This document shows, piece by piece, positions 16,017 to 25,339 of a stretch of 64,000 bases of DNA. The position numbers were made by a program, and so were the translations under genes. Source of the stretch: CAYREX01 sp964423505. GTDB lineage: Bacteria > Fermentibacterota > Fermentibacteria > Fermentibacterales > JCC-6. Within the stretch, counting starts at the first letter, position 1, and the number at the start of each line of letters is the position of its first letter. Below the pieces are notes generated by a model. The model was given only the letters and a program-made list of their open reading frames with translations. It searched no databases and was not told the DNA's origin. The stretch covers positions 62,001 to 126,000 of the forward strand of contig CAYREX010000006.1 of the NCBI GenBank assembly GCA_964423505.1. Reading direction: 5' to 3'.

Positions 16017-17261
16017 TCATCTCATTCTCCTGATCATTCCCTTGAGGCCGGCGGCCAGGTCGCCCAGGAGGTTCGGCCGCCTCCTCCTGCGGTCTGACAT
16101 CTCGTCCTCGTGCTCCAGCATCACAAGGCCCACCGCCACCGAGAACTCCGGCTCGGCGGTGAGCGGCGACGACATCTCCACTCCCGAGGGGGCGCCCCTC
16201 TCCGACGGCAGACCGATGGTGTGCGACGCGGCGCCGCTCAGGCCGGCCAGCCGGGATGTGCCGCCCGTGAGCACTATCCCCGCCGGCAGGTCCGCCGGCT
16301 GCAGGCCGGTCTGGCGGAGCTCCTCCAGCACGTCCTCGAAGAGCTGCTGCGCCCTGCTGAAGACTATCTGGGATATCACGTCCGCCGTGACCGGGACGGT
16401 GTCCCGCCCGCCGAGGGTGCGTACCTCCATAGCCCTGCTGCCCGCGCCGGGACCGGAGGCCAGGTCGGCGAAGCCGACCTTCAGGCGCTCCGCCTCCTCC
16501 CAGGAGATCCGCATGGCCTGCAGGTCCCTCGTCATCAGGGCGCCCCCGCAGGGGACCACCCCCACGTGGACCAGGCTTCCCCCGGACATCACCGCCACAT
16601 CGGTGGTGCCCGCCCCTATGTCCAGGAAGACCACGCCCATCTCCGCCTCGTCGCGGGTTATGACCGCCCGGGCACCGGCGTTTGCCGCCGGGTGGATACC
16701 GCTCACGCGCCTGCCGGCCATCCTGACCACCTTCTCCAGGTTGGAGATGGCGGTCCTGTCCGCGGTCACCATGTAGGTGTCAGCGGTTATCCGCTCGGCC
16801 CGCAGGCCCACCGGCGGCCTGTCCAGCCTGTCGAAGTCGTCTATGGAGAAGCCGCAGCGTATGGTCCTCAGAACCATGGAGTCCCTCGGGAGCTTGACCA
16901 TCTCGGCGGCCTCGATGGCGCTCTCAACATCCTCCAGGGTTATCTCTCCCGGCTCCAGGTCGTCCTCCCGCTCCACGTTGACGGTCCCGGTGCCGGGAAA
17001 CCCCCTGACGTGGGCGCCGGAGACGGCCACCGCCACCCGGGTAACCTCCCAGGATGAGATGGACTCCGCCTCCTCCATGGCCTCCGTGACCGCCTCGACC
17101 GCACCCTGCAGGTCCACGACGACGCCCTCGCGGACCGCGCCACCGGAGGGAGCCCTCCCCGCGCCGGTGATCTGCAGTACGCCGTCGTCGTCCAGCTCGC
17201 CGACTACGCACTTCACGCTCTCGCAGCCGAGGTCCAGCCCGGCCAGGACCCTGTCGCTCAA
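16017..17261 (-). CDS. ftsA: Cell division protein FtsA
   Basis: Actin-like ATPase that tethers FtsZ to the membrane. 414 residues from TTG 17261, which overlaps the ftsQ stop as TTGA. It has LAGLDLGCESVKCVVGEL (phosphate 1), the 1C domain, FLDIGAGTTDVAVMSGG (phosphate 2) and GIVLTGGTSRLAGL (adenosine site). The C-terminus LLGDLAAGLKGMIRRMR is an amphipathic helix, as expected for the membrane-targeting sequence. It overlaps the start region of ftsZ. Confidence 0.95.
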   Translation of the reverse strand: MSDRVLAGLDLGCESVKCVVGELDDDGVLQITGAGRAPSGGAVREGVVVDLQGAVEAVTEAMEEAESISSWEVTRVAVAVSGAHVRGFPGTGTVNVEREDDLEPGEITLEDVESAIEAAEMVKLPRDSMVLRTIRCGFSIDDFDRLDRPPVGLRAERITADTYMVTADRTAISNLEKVVRMAGRRVSGIHPAANAGARAVITRDEAEMGVVFLDIGAGTTDVAVMSGGSLVHVGVVPCGGALMTRDLQAMRISWEEAERLKVGFADLASGPGAGSRAMEVRTLGGRDTVPVTADVISQIVFSRAQQLFEDVLEELRQTGLQPADLPAGIVLTGGTSRLAGLSGAASHTIGLPSERGAPSGVEMSSPLTAEPEFSVAVGLVMLEHEDEMSDRRRRRPNLLGDLAAGLKGMIRRMR

Positions 17262-17971
17262 GACCCGCTCACCTCCCCCCGGGCGGAATCCGCCGGCCTG
17301 AGCACGGCCTGTCCGCCGAAGCGCATGTCCACCACGCCGTACTCCTCCCTTGCGGCCACCACGTGCCCGACAGCCCGGAAGGAGCGCCAGCGGCGCTCGA
17401 GACAGCTCTCCCCGAGAAGGACCTCCACGCCGTTTGCCAGCTCGGCTACCACTCCCTGGAAGCCGAGTCTGAGCGAGACGCCCTCGGGCTCCGGGTCCCA
17501 GGAGTCGAGCCAACCGGAGAGGGTCCGGCGAAGCGCCTCTTCCGGCATGCATTCCGCGCCTACCAACGGCAGGGTGTCGCTCCGGAAGGAGCCGGGCATC
17601 GGATGCCCCTCCAGGGAGACCGGCACGGTGTCCCCGGGGGTGGCGAGCATGAAGCCGGCGCGCTCCAGGCCGATGGAGACCACCAGCGTCCCCGGGGGAC
17701 GCCTCTGTACCTCGGCCGTCTCCACCCAGGGCGCGGACCGCAGCCTCTCCTCCATGGAGTCGGGCGGCACGCTCCAGAGCGACCTGCCCAGGAGTGGGAC
17801 CAGCTCGGCCGCCACCGCGGCGGAGTCCGCCAGGCGGATGCCCCTGACCCTTATCGTGTCCACGTCGAAGGTCCCGCCCCTGTCCAGCCACCTGAAGAGC
17901 ATTGCGGAGGCGAAGGCCGCGATGGCGAGGACGAACAGTGTCCAGAACGCCCCGCGACCCGGCGCCCTCAC
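17258..17971 (-). CDS. ftsQ: Cell division protein FtsQ/DivIB
   Basis: A 237-residue bitopic membrane protein of the divisome. It has a short cytoplasmic N-terminus (MRAPGRG), one membrane segment (AFWTLFVLAIAAFASAMLF), then a POTRA-like domain (FDVDTIRVRGIRLADSAAVAAEL, LRSAPWVETAEVQRRPPGTLVVSI). GTG 17971 overlaps the murC stop as GTGA. Its place between murC and ftsA supports the call; sequence similarity in this family is always low. Confidence 0.88.
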   Translation of the reverse strand: MRAPGRGAFWTLFVLAIAAFASAMLFRWLDRGGTFDVDTIRVRGIRLADSAAVAAELVPLLGRSLWSVPPDSMEERLRSAPWVETAEVQRRPPGTLVVSIGLERAGFMLATPGDTVPVSLEGHPMPGSFRSDTLPLVGAECMPEEALRRTLSGWLDSWDPEPEGVSLRLGFQGVVAELANGVEVLLGESCLERRWRSFRAVGHVVAAREEYGVVDMRFGGQAVLRPADSARGEVSGS

Positions 17972-19314
17972 GGCATCTCCCGTGCCAGGCGCCTGGCCAT
18001 GGCGTCGACGGTTCCGGCGCCCATGAAGACGACGGTGCCCGCGCCTGCCACCAGGAGCGCCTGCGGCAGCTCCTCGGGCTGGCAGGGCACTGAGTCGGCA
18101 CCTGCTAGACGGGCGCTCTTCGAGACCAGCTCGGAGTCTACCCCGGGGAGCGGATCCTCCCTGGCCGGGTAGACCGGGAGCACGAGGGCGCGGTCGGCCA
18201 TGGCCAGGGCGCTGCCCATCTCGTGGTGGCAGGCCGCCGTCCTGGAGTAGAGGTGCGGCTGGAAGACGACCAGCAGCGGACGCCTGCAGATGCCGAGCAG
18301 GGTCCCGATGGCGGCCTCCATCTCCTCCGGATGGTGGGCGTAGTCGGAGACCGCGGTTGCGCCGGCCAGGGAGCCGACCCTCTCCAGCCGCCGGGCGACA
18401 CCGGGGAAGGTGGCCAGCGCCCGGACGCACTCCTCCAGACCCGCCCCGGCCTCGAGAGCGGCCGCCAGGGCGATCTCCGCGTTGCGGAGGTTGTGCTCCC
18501 CGGGCACCGGAAGCGTGCCGTGGACGCCATCCACGGAGAAGTCCAGGTCCCATCCGCCCGAAGACTCTCCGGCGCGCAGGCGCAGGCTCCCGCCTGGGCC
18601 GGTGAGGACGACCCTCCTGCCTATCCGGGCCGCCCAGGCAGCCAGGTGCTCCAGGTGCGCCGGCACGACGGCCGTGCCCCCCGGCACGGTGGACTCCAGG
18701 TAGAAGCCGAACGCCGCCGCCAGCTGCTCCGGGCCGCCGTAGCACTCCAGGTGCTCGCAGGCGAAAGAGGTGACCGCCGCCACCGTCGGGCTGAGCCTCA
18801 GGAAGGCCCTGTCGTACTCGTCGGCCTCCAGGACGCAGAGCTCGCCCCCGGGCCTGAAGCCTGCGCCCCAGGGCGATACCGACCCTCCGGCCATGACCGT
18901 GGGGTCCAGTCCGACCTCCTGCAGGATCCAGCCGGCCATGGCCGTGGTGGTCGTCTTGCCGTGGGCACCGGCAACTGCGATGACCGGCCTGCCCTCCGTC
19001 AGCAGGGCCAGCGCCTCGCTCCTCCGGAGGGTCCGCACGCCCAGCTCCCTGGCCCTCTCCAGCTCCGGGTGCTCCAGTGGCAGGGCGGCGCTGTGGACCA
19101 CCAGGTCGGAGCCTTCGACGTGCTCTTCGTCGTGTCCGGCCAGAACCTCCACCCCCGCCTGCAGGAGCGATCGGTCCCTCCCCTCCGGGGCGGAGTCGCA
19201 CCCGGAGACGGAGATGCCCTCGTGGGCCAGCCAGAGGGCCAGAGGCGCCATGCCGCTGCCGCAGACCCCGAGCAGGTGCGCCCTTCCCACGTCGGAGAGG
19301 GCCACCGGCCGCAT
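17968..19314 (-). CDS. murC: UDP-N-acetylmuramate--L-alanine ligase
   Basis: Cytoplasmic Mur ligase that adds L-Ala to UDP-MurNAc. 448 residues from ATG 19314 (the adjacent GTG 19317 also overlaps the murG stop). Visible motifs: GVCGSGMAPLA (N-terminal nucleotide fold), the P-loop AGAHGKTTTTAM, EADEYDRAFLRLSP, GEHNLRNAEIALAAA and DYAHHPEEMEAAI. The AHH triad of MurC/MurE ligases is present. Confidence 0.96.
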   Translation of the reverse strand: MRPVALSDVGRAHLLGVCGSGMAPLALWLAHEGISVSGCDSAPEGRDRSLLQAGVEVLAGHDEEHVEGSDLVVHSAALPLEHPELERARELGVRTLRRSEALALLTEGRPVIAVAGAHGKTTTTAMAGWILQEVGLDPTVMAGGSVSPWGAGFRPGGELCVLEADEYDRAFLRLSPTVAAVTSFACEHLECYGGPEQLAAAFGFYLESTVPGGTAVVPAHLEHLAAWAARIGRRVVLTGPGGSLRLRAGESSGGWDLDFSVDGVHGTLPVPGEHNLRNAEIALAAALEAGAGLEECVRALATFPGVARRLERVGSLAGATAVSDYAHHPEEMEAAIGTLLGICRRPLLVVFQPHLYSRTAACHHEMGSALAMADRALVLPVYPAREDPLPGVDSELVSKSARLAGADSVPCQPEELPQALLVAGAGTVVFMGAGTVDAMARRLAREMP

Positions 19315-20408
19315 CACCGCGGCGCCTCCGCTGCCTCCAGGAGAGTCCCGGCGATCCTGCCGGCGGGGTTCTCGGGCATCGCCACGGTCGCCGCCTCCCT
19401 CATGGCGGACAGCCTCTCCCCGCTCCCGGCGAGGCCGGCCACCTCCAGTGCCAGCTCCTCCGCGGAGTGGTCCCTCTGCCGGCGGAGGAGGGCGCAGCCG
19501 AGGGCCTCGGCCTCGGAGGCGTTGCCGGCCTGGTGGTCGTCCATCGCACCGGGGAACGGGACGTAGACGGCGGGGACACGGAACCAGGTCAGCTCAGCCA
19601 CCGTCATGGCGCCGGCCCTTGCCACTGCCAGGTCGGCGGCGGAGTAGAGCGGGGAGGGGTCGTCCGCGAAGTCGAAGACGGTGGCCCCGGCTCTCTCCCC
19701 GACGGCCTCACGGACCCTGGGCAGGTCGCGGCTGCCGCACTGGACAATCAGCTGCAGGCCTCCCGCTCCCAGGGAGGCCAGCGCCACGTCGTTCACTGCA
19801 CGGGCGCCCTGGCTGCCGCCGAGGAAGAGGACCGCGGGCAGCTCCGGGTCGAGGCCGAGCGCCCTCCGGGCCTCGCCGTGCGGCATCCTCCGCATGGACG
19901 GCCTCACCGGGTTGCCGGTATGGACCGCCTTCCCGCCGAATGCGGCGGTCGCCGTCCGGAAGCCGACCATGACCCGGCTGCAGAACCTGGACGCCCTCAG
20001 GTTGGACCTGCCCGGGACGCTGTTCGACTCGTGCAGCAGGGCGGGTATCCCTCGAATCCGGGCGGCGAGTATGGGGAAGAAGGAGGAGTAGCCGCCGGTT
20101 GCCAGCAGGGCTGATGGGCGGAGGGCCGCCATCAGCCTGAGGCTGCGGGCCAGCGCGGCAAGCGCCCGGGGCGGGAAGAGGAGCCTGTCGGCCAGGCCCC
20201 TGTCCAGCCTGGGGGCGTCCAGAACGTGAGTCCTCTCCTCCATTCCGGCGTACATCCGCTCGTCCACCGGCCTGGGCGTCCGGACGAAGTCCACCCGGAG
20301 CCCCGGTCGCAGGCGGGCCAGCTCCTCGGCAACCGCCAGGGCCGGGCTTATGTGGCCGCCGGTCCCGCCGCCGACAACGAGGACGCCCCCCCGTACACGG
20401 CCGGTCAT
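19314..20408 (-). CDS. murG: Lipid II synthase (UDP-GlcNAc transferase) MurG
   Basis: Peripheral membrane glycosyltransferase (GT28) that converts lipid I to lipid II. 364 residues from ATG 20408 (ATGA overlap with ftsW). It has the N-terminal glycine loop VVGGGTGGHISPALA, LLHESNSVPGRSNL, FLGGSQGARAVND, and the acceptor/donor site motif RAGAMTVAELTWFRVPAVYVPFPGAMDDHQ. All the conserved segments are present. Confidence 0.96.
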   Translation of the reverse strand: MTGRVRGGVLVVGGGTGGHISPALAVAEELARLRPGLRVDFVRTPRPVDERMYAGMEERTHVLDAPRLDRGLADRLLFPPRALAALARSLRLMAALRPSALLATGGYSSFFPILAARIRGIPALLHESNSVPGRSNLRASRFCSRVMVGFRTATAAFGGKAVHTGNPVRPSMRRMPHGEARRALGLDPELPAVLFLGGSQGARAVNDVALASLGAGGLQLIVQCGSRDLPRVREAVGERAGATVFDFADDPSPLYSAADLAVARAGAMTVAELTWFRVPAVYVPFPGAMDDHQAGNASEAEALGCALLRRQRDHSAEELALEVAGLAGSGERLSAMREAATVAMPENPAGRIAGTLLEAAEAPR

Positions 20409-21523
20409 CGGCCGCCCCCGTCCTCCGCTATGCGGGCGGTGACGCCCAGGCTGACCAGGGTCACCAGGATGCTGGACCCGCCCCAGGAGACGAGGGGGAA
20501 GGTCATCCCCGTGGCGGGTGCCATCCTGGTGACCACCGAGACGTGTATGAGCATGCCGACCGCTATCGAGGCCATGAGCCCCCCGGCGGCCAGGAAGCCG
20601 AAGATGTTGTCGGAGCCGTCCGCTATGACCCAGCCGGAGAGTATCATGACCAGCGCCAGGCCGAGCACCGTGACCGAGCCCACGAAGCCGGTCTCCTCGC
20701 CTATGACGGCGAGTATGTAGTCGGAGGAGGCCTCCGGGAGGAAGCCTCGCTGCTGCCTGCCCCGGCCTATCCCCCTCCCCATCAATCCCCCGCTGCCCAG
20801 GGCGACGCACGCCTGGTGCGGCTGGTAGCTGGAGGCCTCGTCGGCACTGCCCGGCGAGAAGAACGTCGCCAGTCGCTCCCTCCTGTAGGGTGAGGAGAGG
20901 GCCAGGGCGGAGGCCAGGGCCGCGGCAACCAGCAGCAGCACCAGGATGTCCCGGAACCTCGCCTCGGCCAGGAAGAGCATCACCACGAGGATGGTGAAGA
21001 GGTAGAGGGCCCCGACGTAGTCCGGCTGGAGGCTCACGAGCACTGCGGGGAACAGCGCAAGGGCTGATAACCGGACCACGCCGGGGACGCTCCTGGCCCT
21101 CAGCCTTCCGGCCGAGACCATCGATGCGGCGACAAGCACGAAGGTGACCCTGGCCAACTCGGAGGGCATGAGCCTGAATCCGCCAGCCACGAGCCACCGG
21201 GCGGAGCCGTTGATGACCGGCGCCCACCGGGTGTCCTTCAGAAGGAGCACCGCCGCGAGCATGACGAGGGTCGAGAGGTAGAGGGGCATCGCCAGGGCCC
21301 TGAGCAGCCGGACGGGCAGCAGGTACGCCAGCACGCCGAACGCGAGGCCGACGAGGACCTTCAGGACGTGGGGCAGCAGGAAGACGGTGCTGGACTCCGA
21401 GTCGGTGAGAAGCAGCGAGCGGAAAGAGCTCGAGGTGTAGACGGCCATTATGCCCACCAGCAGCAGCACGGCGGCGGAGGCGAGCATCCAGCTCCTTGCC
21501 CTCGCGGCGGAGGGCGGGGTCAC
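20405..21523 (-). CDS. ftsW: Peptidoglycan polymerase FtsW (SEDS family)
   Basis: A 372-residue membrane protein with about ten membrane segments. SEDS hallmarks: NGSARWLVAGGFRLMPSELARV, SLQPDYVGALYLF, SYQPHQACVALGSGGLMGRGIGRGRQ and TGMTFPLVSWGGSSILV. It polymerises septal glycan strands together with FtsI, encoded upstream. GTG 21523 overlaps the murD stop (GTGA). Confidence 0.95.
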   Translation of the reverse strand: MTPPSAARARSWMLASAAVLLLVGIMAVYTSSSFRSLLLTDSESSTVFLLPHVLKVLVGLAFGVLAYLLPVRLLRALAMPLYLSTLVMLAAVLLLKDTRWAPVINGSARWLVAGGFRLMPSELARVTFVLVAASMVSAGRLRARSVPGVVRLSALALFPAVLVSLQPDYVGALYLFTILVVMLFLAEARFRDILVLLLVAAALASALALSSPYRRERLATFFSPGSADEASSYQPHQACVALGSGGLMGRGIGRGRQQRGFLPEASSDYILAVIGEETGFVGSVTVLGLALVMILSGWVIADGSDNIFGFLAAGGLMASIAVGMLIHVSVVTRMAPATGMTFPLVSWGGSSILVTLVSLGVTARIAEDGGGR

Positions 21524-22863
21524 CGGAGGCCTCCGTGCAGCTCGCGGAAGTGCTCTCCCCTTTGCTCGAAGTCCTCGTACTGGTCGAAGCTGGCGCAGCC
21601 CGGAGAGAGAAGGACCACGTCGCCCGGCCCGGCGAGCTCCCGGGCCAGCTCGACGGCGGCAGCGAGATCATTCCTCCGGTGGACAGGCAGGGAGCCGCCC
21701 CAGGCTTGCTCCAGCATTGCCGCCGCCTCGCCGATGACCACTGCGGCCCTGCAGGTCCCTGCGACCAGGCCGGCAAGCTCGCCGTAGTCGGCCTCCTTCG
21801 GCCTGCCGCCGGCTATGAGCACCACCGGCCTCCGGAAGCTGCGGAGGGCCACTACCAGGGACTCCGGGTTGGTCGACTTGGAGTCGTTGACCCATTCCAC
21901 CGATCCGACCTCCCCGAGCGGCTCCAGCCGGTGGGGAACGCCGCTGAACTCCCTGAGCCCCGGCTTCATGAGCTCCGGCGGCAACCCGGCCGCAGCGGCC
22001 AGGCAGACGACCGCCAGGGCGTTCTGCAGGTTGTGCTCCCCCCTCAGCCCGATCTCGGAGACCGGGAGGACCGGGACGGCTTCCCCCTCACCGGCCAGGA
22101 GCAGGGTGCCGCCGGAGGTCCACGCCCCGGCGGAGACCCCGCCCTCGGTGCTGAAGCACCACTCCTTGCCGTAGGTCCTTCCGAAGAGCGGCAGGGAGCC
22201 GGGGTCGTCCCGGTTGAGCACGAGCACGTCGTCGCCATGCTGGTTCATGAATATCCGGGCCTTCGCGCTCCTGTAGCCGTCCATGTCCGAGTGCCTCTGA
22301 AGGTGGTCGGGGGTGAGATTCAGCACCGCGGCCGCCGCCGGCCTGAAGCTCTCGATTGTCTGGAGCTGGTAGCTGCTGGCCTCGACGACGTAGAAGCGGT
22401 CTCCCGGCCTCTCCATCACGGCCAGGCTGAAGGGATAGCCGTTGTTCCCGCATGCGCATGCGGTCTCACCGGCCCTCCGGAGCATGAAGGCCAGCCACTC
22501 GACCGTGGTGGTCTTGCCGTTGGACCCGGTCACCGCCAGAACCGTGCCCCTGCAGTGGCGGAAGGCCAGCTCCAGCTCGCCGACCACCGGTATACCCATA
22601 TCCCGGGCGCCTGCCGGCAGGCCCGAGTCGGGGTCAACCCCGGGACTGACCACCAGCCCGTCGAGCTGCTCCAGAGAGCCTTCGGCCCCCCGGCTGTCGA
22701 CCACCCGCTCGCAGGCATCGCATCCGGGTGCACCCTCCGCGTCCTCCACGCCGAAGACCCGGAAGCCGGAGGAGGCCAGCAGCGATGCGGCGGCCCTGCC
22801 GCTCCTGCCGAGGCCGAGCACCCCGATGGTCCTGCCGCCGCTCGTCCAGTATCCCATCATCAC
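21520..22863 (-). CDS. murD: UDP-N-acetylmuramoylalanine--D-glutamate ligase
   Basis: A 447-residue Mur ligase. Motifs: GVLGLGRSGRAAASLL, P-loop VTGSNGKTTTVEW, EASSYQLQTIESFRP, NLTPDHLQRHSDMDGY, GEHNLQNALAVV and NDSKSTNPESLVVAL. The frame begins with GTG 22863 (overlapping the mraY stop), immediately followed by two ATGs at 22860 and 22857, and any of the three could be used. Confidence 0.96.
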   Translation of the reverse strand: MMMGYWTSGGRTIGVLGLGRSGRAAASLLASSGFRVFGVEDAEGAPGCDACERVVDSRGAEGSLEQLDGLVVSPGVDPDSGLPAGARDMGIPVVGELELAFRHCRGTVLAVTGSNGKTTTVEWLAFMLRRAGETACACGNNGYPFSLAVMERPGDRFYVVEASSYQLQTIESFRPAAAAVLNLTPDHLQRHSDMDGYRSAKARIFMNQHGDDVLVLNRDDPGSLPLFGRTYGKEWCFSTEGGVSAGAWTSGGTLLLAGEGEAVPVLPVSEIGLRGEHNLQNALAVVCLAAAAGLPPELMKPGLREFSGVPHRLEPLGEVGSVEWVNDSKSTNPESLVVALRSFRRPVVLIAGGRPKEADYGELAGLVAGTCRAAVVIGEAAAMLEQAWGGSLPVHRRNDLAAAVELARELAGPGDVVLLSPGCASFDQYEDFEQRGEHFRELHGGLR

Positions 22864-24020
22864 CTTATCTTCAGCGTCGTCAGGCCCAGGAGGCCCAGTA
22901 TCGCGGCAATTATCCAGAACCGGACGACCACCTTGCTCTCCGCCCAGCCGGCCAGCTCGAAGTGGTGGTGCAGCGGCGCCATCCTGAAGACCCGCCTGCC
23001 TGTCCGCCTGAACCAGGAGACCTGCAGCATCACGCTGAGCACCTCGGCCACGAAGACGCCTCCCACGAGGAAGAGGAGCAGCTCCGTCTTGGTGACCACT
23101 GCCATGGAGCCTATCGCTCCGCCCAGCGCCAGGGAGCCGGTGTCGCCCATGAAGACCGATGCCGGCGGCGCGTTGAACCAGAGGAAGCCGAGGCAGGCGC
23201 CGGCCATCGCCCCCGCGAAGACGAGGACCTCGCCGACGTCCGGCAGGTGTACGAACTGCAGGTACTCCGCGAAGGTCGCGTGGCCGAGCAGGTACGCCAT
23301 GGCGCCGAAGGTGAGCACCGAGATGAGGCTCACCCCGGTTGCAAGGCCGTCCAGCCCGTCGGTCAGGTTCACGGCGTTGGCCGTTCCGGCGAGGACCATG
23401 GCCACGAAGAGCGCGTAGAGGATTCCGAAGTCCAGCCTCAGCCCCTTGAAGAAGGGGACCGTGGTCTCGGTGGAGCGTATGTCAATCGAGGAGCCGTCGG
23501 TCAGGTCCACGACCCTGACGCCGGGGGTCAGCGACGGCTCCGGGGCTCTACCTCCCGGCTGCACGGGACTGAAGCAGAGCCACGCGCCGACGGCGAGGCC
23601 CAGGGCGAACTGCCCCACCAGCTTGTACTTGCCCACGAGCCCCCTCGAGCACTTCCTGACCACCTTCAGGTAGTCGTCCAGGAGGCCTATCAGCCCCATC
23701 CACACCGTGCTGGTGAGGACCACCATGAGCGACCTGCTGGAGAGCCTCCCCCAGAGGAGGACCGGCACCAGGACGGAGATGAGTATGAGCAGGCCTCCCA
23801 TGGTGGGCGTCCCCTGCTTGGAGAGGTGGCTGGAGGGGCCGTCGTCCCGGACCGTCTGCCCTATCTGCCTGGACCTGAGGAAGCGTATCACTGCAGGCCC
23901 CGCCGCGAAGGCGATGACCATGGCGGTGAGGGTCGCCCCGGCCGCCCTGAAGGTGATGTAGCCGAACAGGTTGAGAAGCGAGACATGGTCCCGCAGCGGG
24001 TAGAGCAGCCATTGAATCAT
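22860..24020 (-). CDS. mraY: Phospho-MurNAc-pentapeptide translocase MraY
   Basis: A 386-residue polytopic membrane enzyme that makes lipid I from UDP-MurNAc-pentapeptide and undecaprenyl phosphate. It has SKQGTPTMGGLLIL, GLIGLLDDYLKVVRK (Asp pair), NLTDGLDGLATGVSL, GDTGSLALGGAIG and the histidine motif APLHHHFELAGWAESKVVVRFW. It is slightly longer than the usual ~360 because of an insertion near residues 165-195. ATGA overlap with murF. Confidence 0.97.
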   Translation of the reverse strand: MIQWLLYPLRDHVSLLNLFGYITFRAAGATLTAMVIAFAAGPAVIRFLRSRQIGQTVRDDGPSSHLSKQGTPTMGGLLILISVLVPVLLWGRLSSRSLMVVLTSTVWMGLIGLLDDYLKVVRKCSRGLVGKYKLVGQFALGLAVGAWLCFSPVQPGGRAPEPSLTPGVRVVDLTDGSSIDIRSTETTVPFFKGLRLDFGILYALFVAMVLAGTANAVNLTDGLDGLATGVSLISVLTFGAMAYLLGHATFAEYLQFVHLPDVGEVLVFAGAMAGACLGFLWFNAPPASVFMGDTGSLALGGAIGSMAVVTKTELLLFLVGGVFVAEVLSVMLQVSWFRRTGRRVFRMAPLHHHFELAGWAESKVVVRFWIIAAILGLLGLTTLKIR

Positions 24021-25339
24021 CGGTCTACCTCCAGCGCCCGCACCAGCTCGCCCAGCCCCACCGAGTTGGAGCCCTTGACGAGCACGGTCATCCCCGGCCT
24101 CGCCCTCCTCCGGAGCTCCTCGAGGGCCGCCTCCCAGTCGGGGACCGCAGCATGCTTCGTGCGCCGCAGCTCCTCCCCCGCCTCCCGGAAGAGGTATCCG
24201 GTCAGTATCACGAATGAGAGGCCCAGCCCGTCGGCATGGGCCAGTGCCCGGCGGTGGAGGGCCATGCGGTCCCTGCCCAGCTCGTACATGTCGCCAAGGA
24301 CGCAGGCCCTCTCGCCCTCGAACCCGGCCAGGTGGTCCAGGCAGGCCCGGAGGGAGTCCGGGTTCGAGTTGTAGCTCTCGTCGAGGATACGGACGCCGGA
24401 CGATGTGACGAAGGAGCGGCCCCTGCCCTCAAGTGGAGCCACCCGCGCCATGGCCTCCAGCGCGGCATCCGGGGGGACGTCCAGCTCCCCTGCCATCAGC
24501 ATCGCGGTCAGGGCGTTCCGCAGGTTGTGGGGGCCCGGGAGACGGAGGTCGACCTCCAGTCCCTCCGGCATGGCAAGCGGCCTGCCGGATTTCGGGTCGG
24601 TGGCTATCCAGGCGTCCCCCCCCTCGCCGACCCGGAGTACCCGGAGCCCGGCCCTGCCGGCGGCCTCCTCCAGGACCGGCTCGCCCGTGGGGATCACGCA
24701 CCTGCCGCCCTGCGGCGTGGCCAGCAGCAGCTCCGCCTTGGCGGCGGCCAGGGCGTCCCTGTCCTCGAAGAACTCCATGTGCGCCCTGCCTATGCTGGTC
24801 ACAAGGGAGTGGTGGGGCCTGGCGACGCCTCCGAGGATGGTCAGCTCGCCGGCGTGGTTCATGCCCAGCTCCAGGACGATGACGTCCGGGAAGGGCTCTC
24901 CGATGTTGAGGAGGGTCAGGGGCATGCCTATGTGGTTGTTCATGTTGCCCGGGCTGGCGGCAACGGTGTGACGGGTCCTCAGCGCCTCTCCCAGGAGCTC
25001 CTTCGTCGTGGTCTTCCCGCTGGAGCCGGTAAGGCCTATGACCACCGAGGGAATACGGGACCTGCGCCAGGCCGCGGCGTCGAGGAGCGCCCTGCCAACG
25101 TCCGGAACCCTGATTGCCGGGCCCTCTCCCCGGGACCTCGAGACCACGGCGGCCCCGCCCCTCTCCAGGACGTCTCCGACGTAGAGGTGCCCGTCGGTCC
25201 TGCTGCCCGGCAGGGCGAAGAAGAGCGTGCCCGGCCCGGCCAGCCTGGAGTCCACCGTGGCGCCGGTCACCGGCATCCCGGAGTGGGAGCCGTCCAGCTC
25301 CCCTCCCATCGCGGCGGCCAGGTCGCCAAGCAGCATCAT
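24017..25339 (-). CDS. murF: UDP-MurNAc-tripeptide--D-Ala-D-Ala ligase MurF
   Basis: A 440-residue ligase that completes the UDP-MurNAc-pentapeptide. Motifs: DSRLAGPGTLFFALPGSRTDGHLYV, P-loop LTGSSGKTTTKELL, NMNNHIGMPLTLL, ELGMNHAGELTIL, GPHNLRNALTAM, DESYNSNPDSLRACL and VKGSNSVGLGELV. It overlaps murE by ATGA. The ddl gene, which makes its D-Ala-D-Ala substrate, is not in this cluster. Confidence 0.96.
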   Translation of the reverse strand: MMLLGDLAAAMGGELDGSHSGMPVTGATVDSRLAGPGTLFFALPGSRTDGHLYVGDVLERGGAAVVSRSRGEGPAIRVPDVGRALLDAAAWRRSRIPSVVIGLTGSSGKTTTKELLGEALRTRHTVAASPGNMNNHIGMPLTLLNIGEPFPDVIVLELGMNHAGELTILGGVARPHHSLVTSIGRAHMEFFEDRDALAAAKAELLLATPQGGRCVIPTGEPVLEEAAGRAGLRVLRVGEGGDAWIATDPKSGRPLAMPEGLEVDLRLPGPHNLRNALTAMLMAGELDVPPDAALEAMARVAPLEGRGRSFVTSSGVRILDESYNSNPDSLRACLDHLAGFEGERACVLGDMYELGRDRMALHRRALAHADGLGLSFVILTGYLFREAGEELRRTKHAAVPDWEAALEELRRRARPGMTVLVKGSNSVGLGELVRALEVDR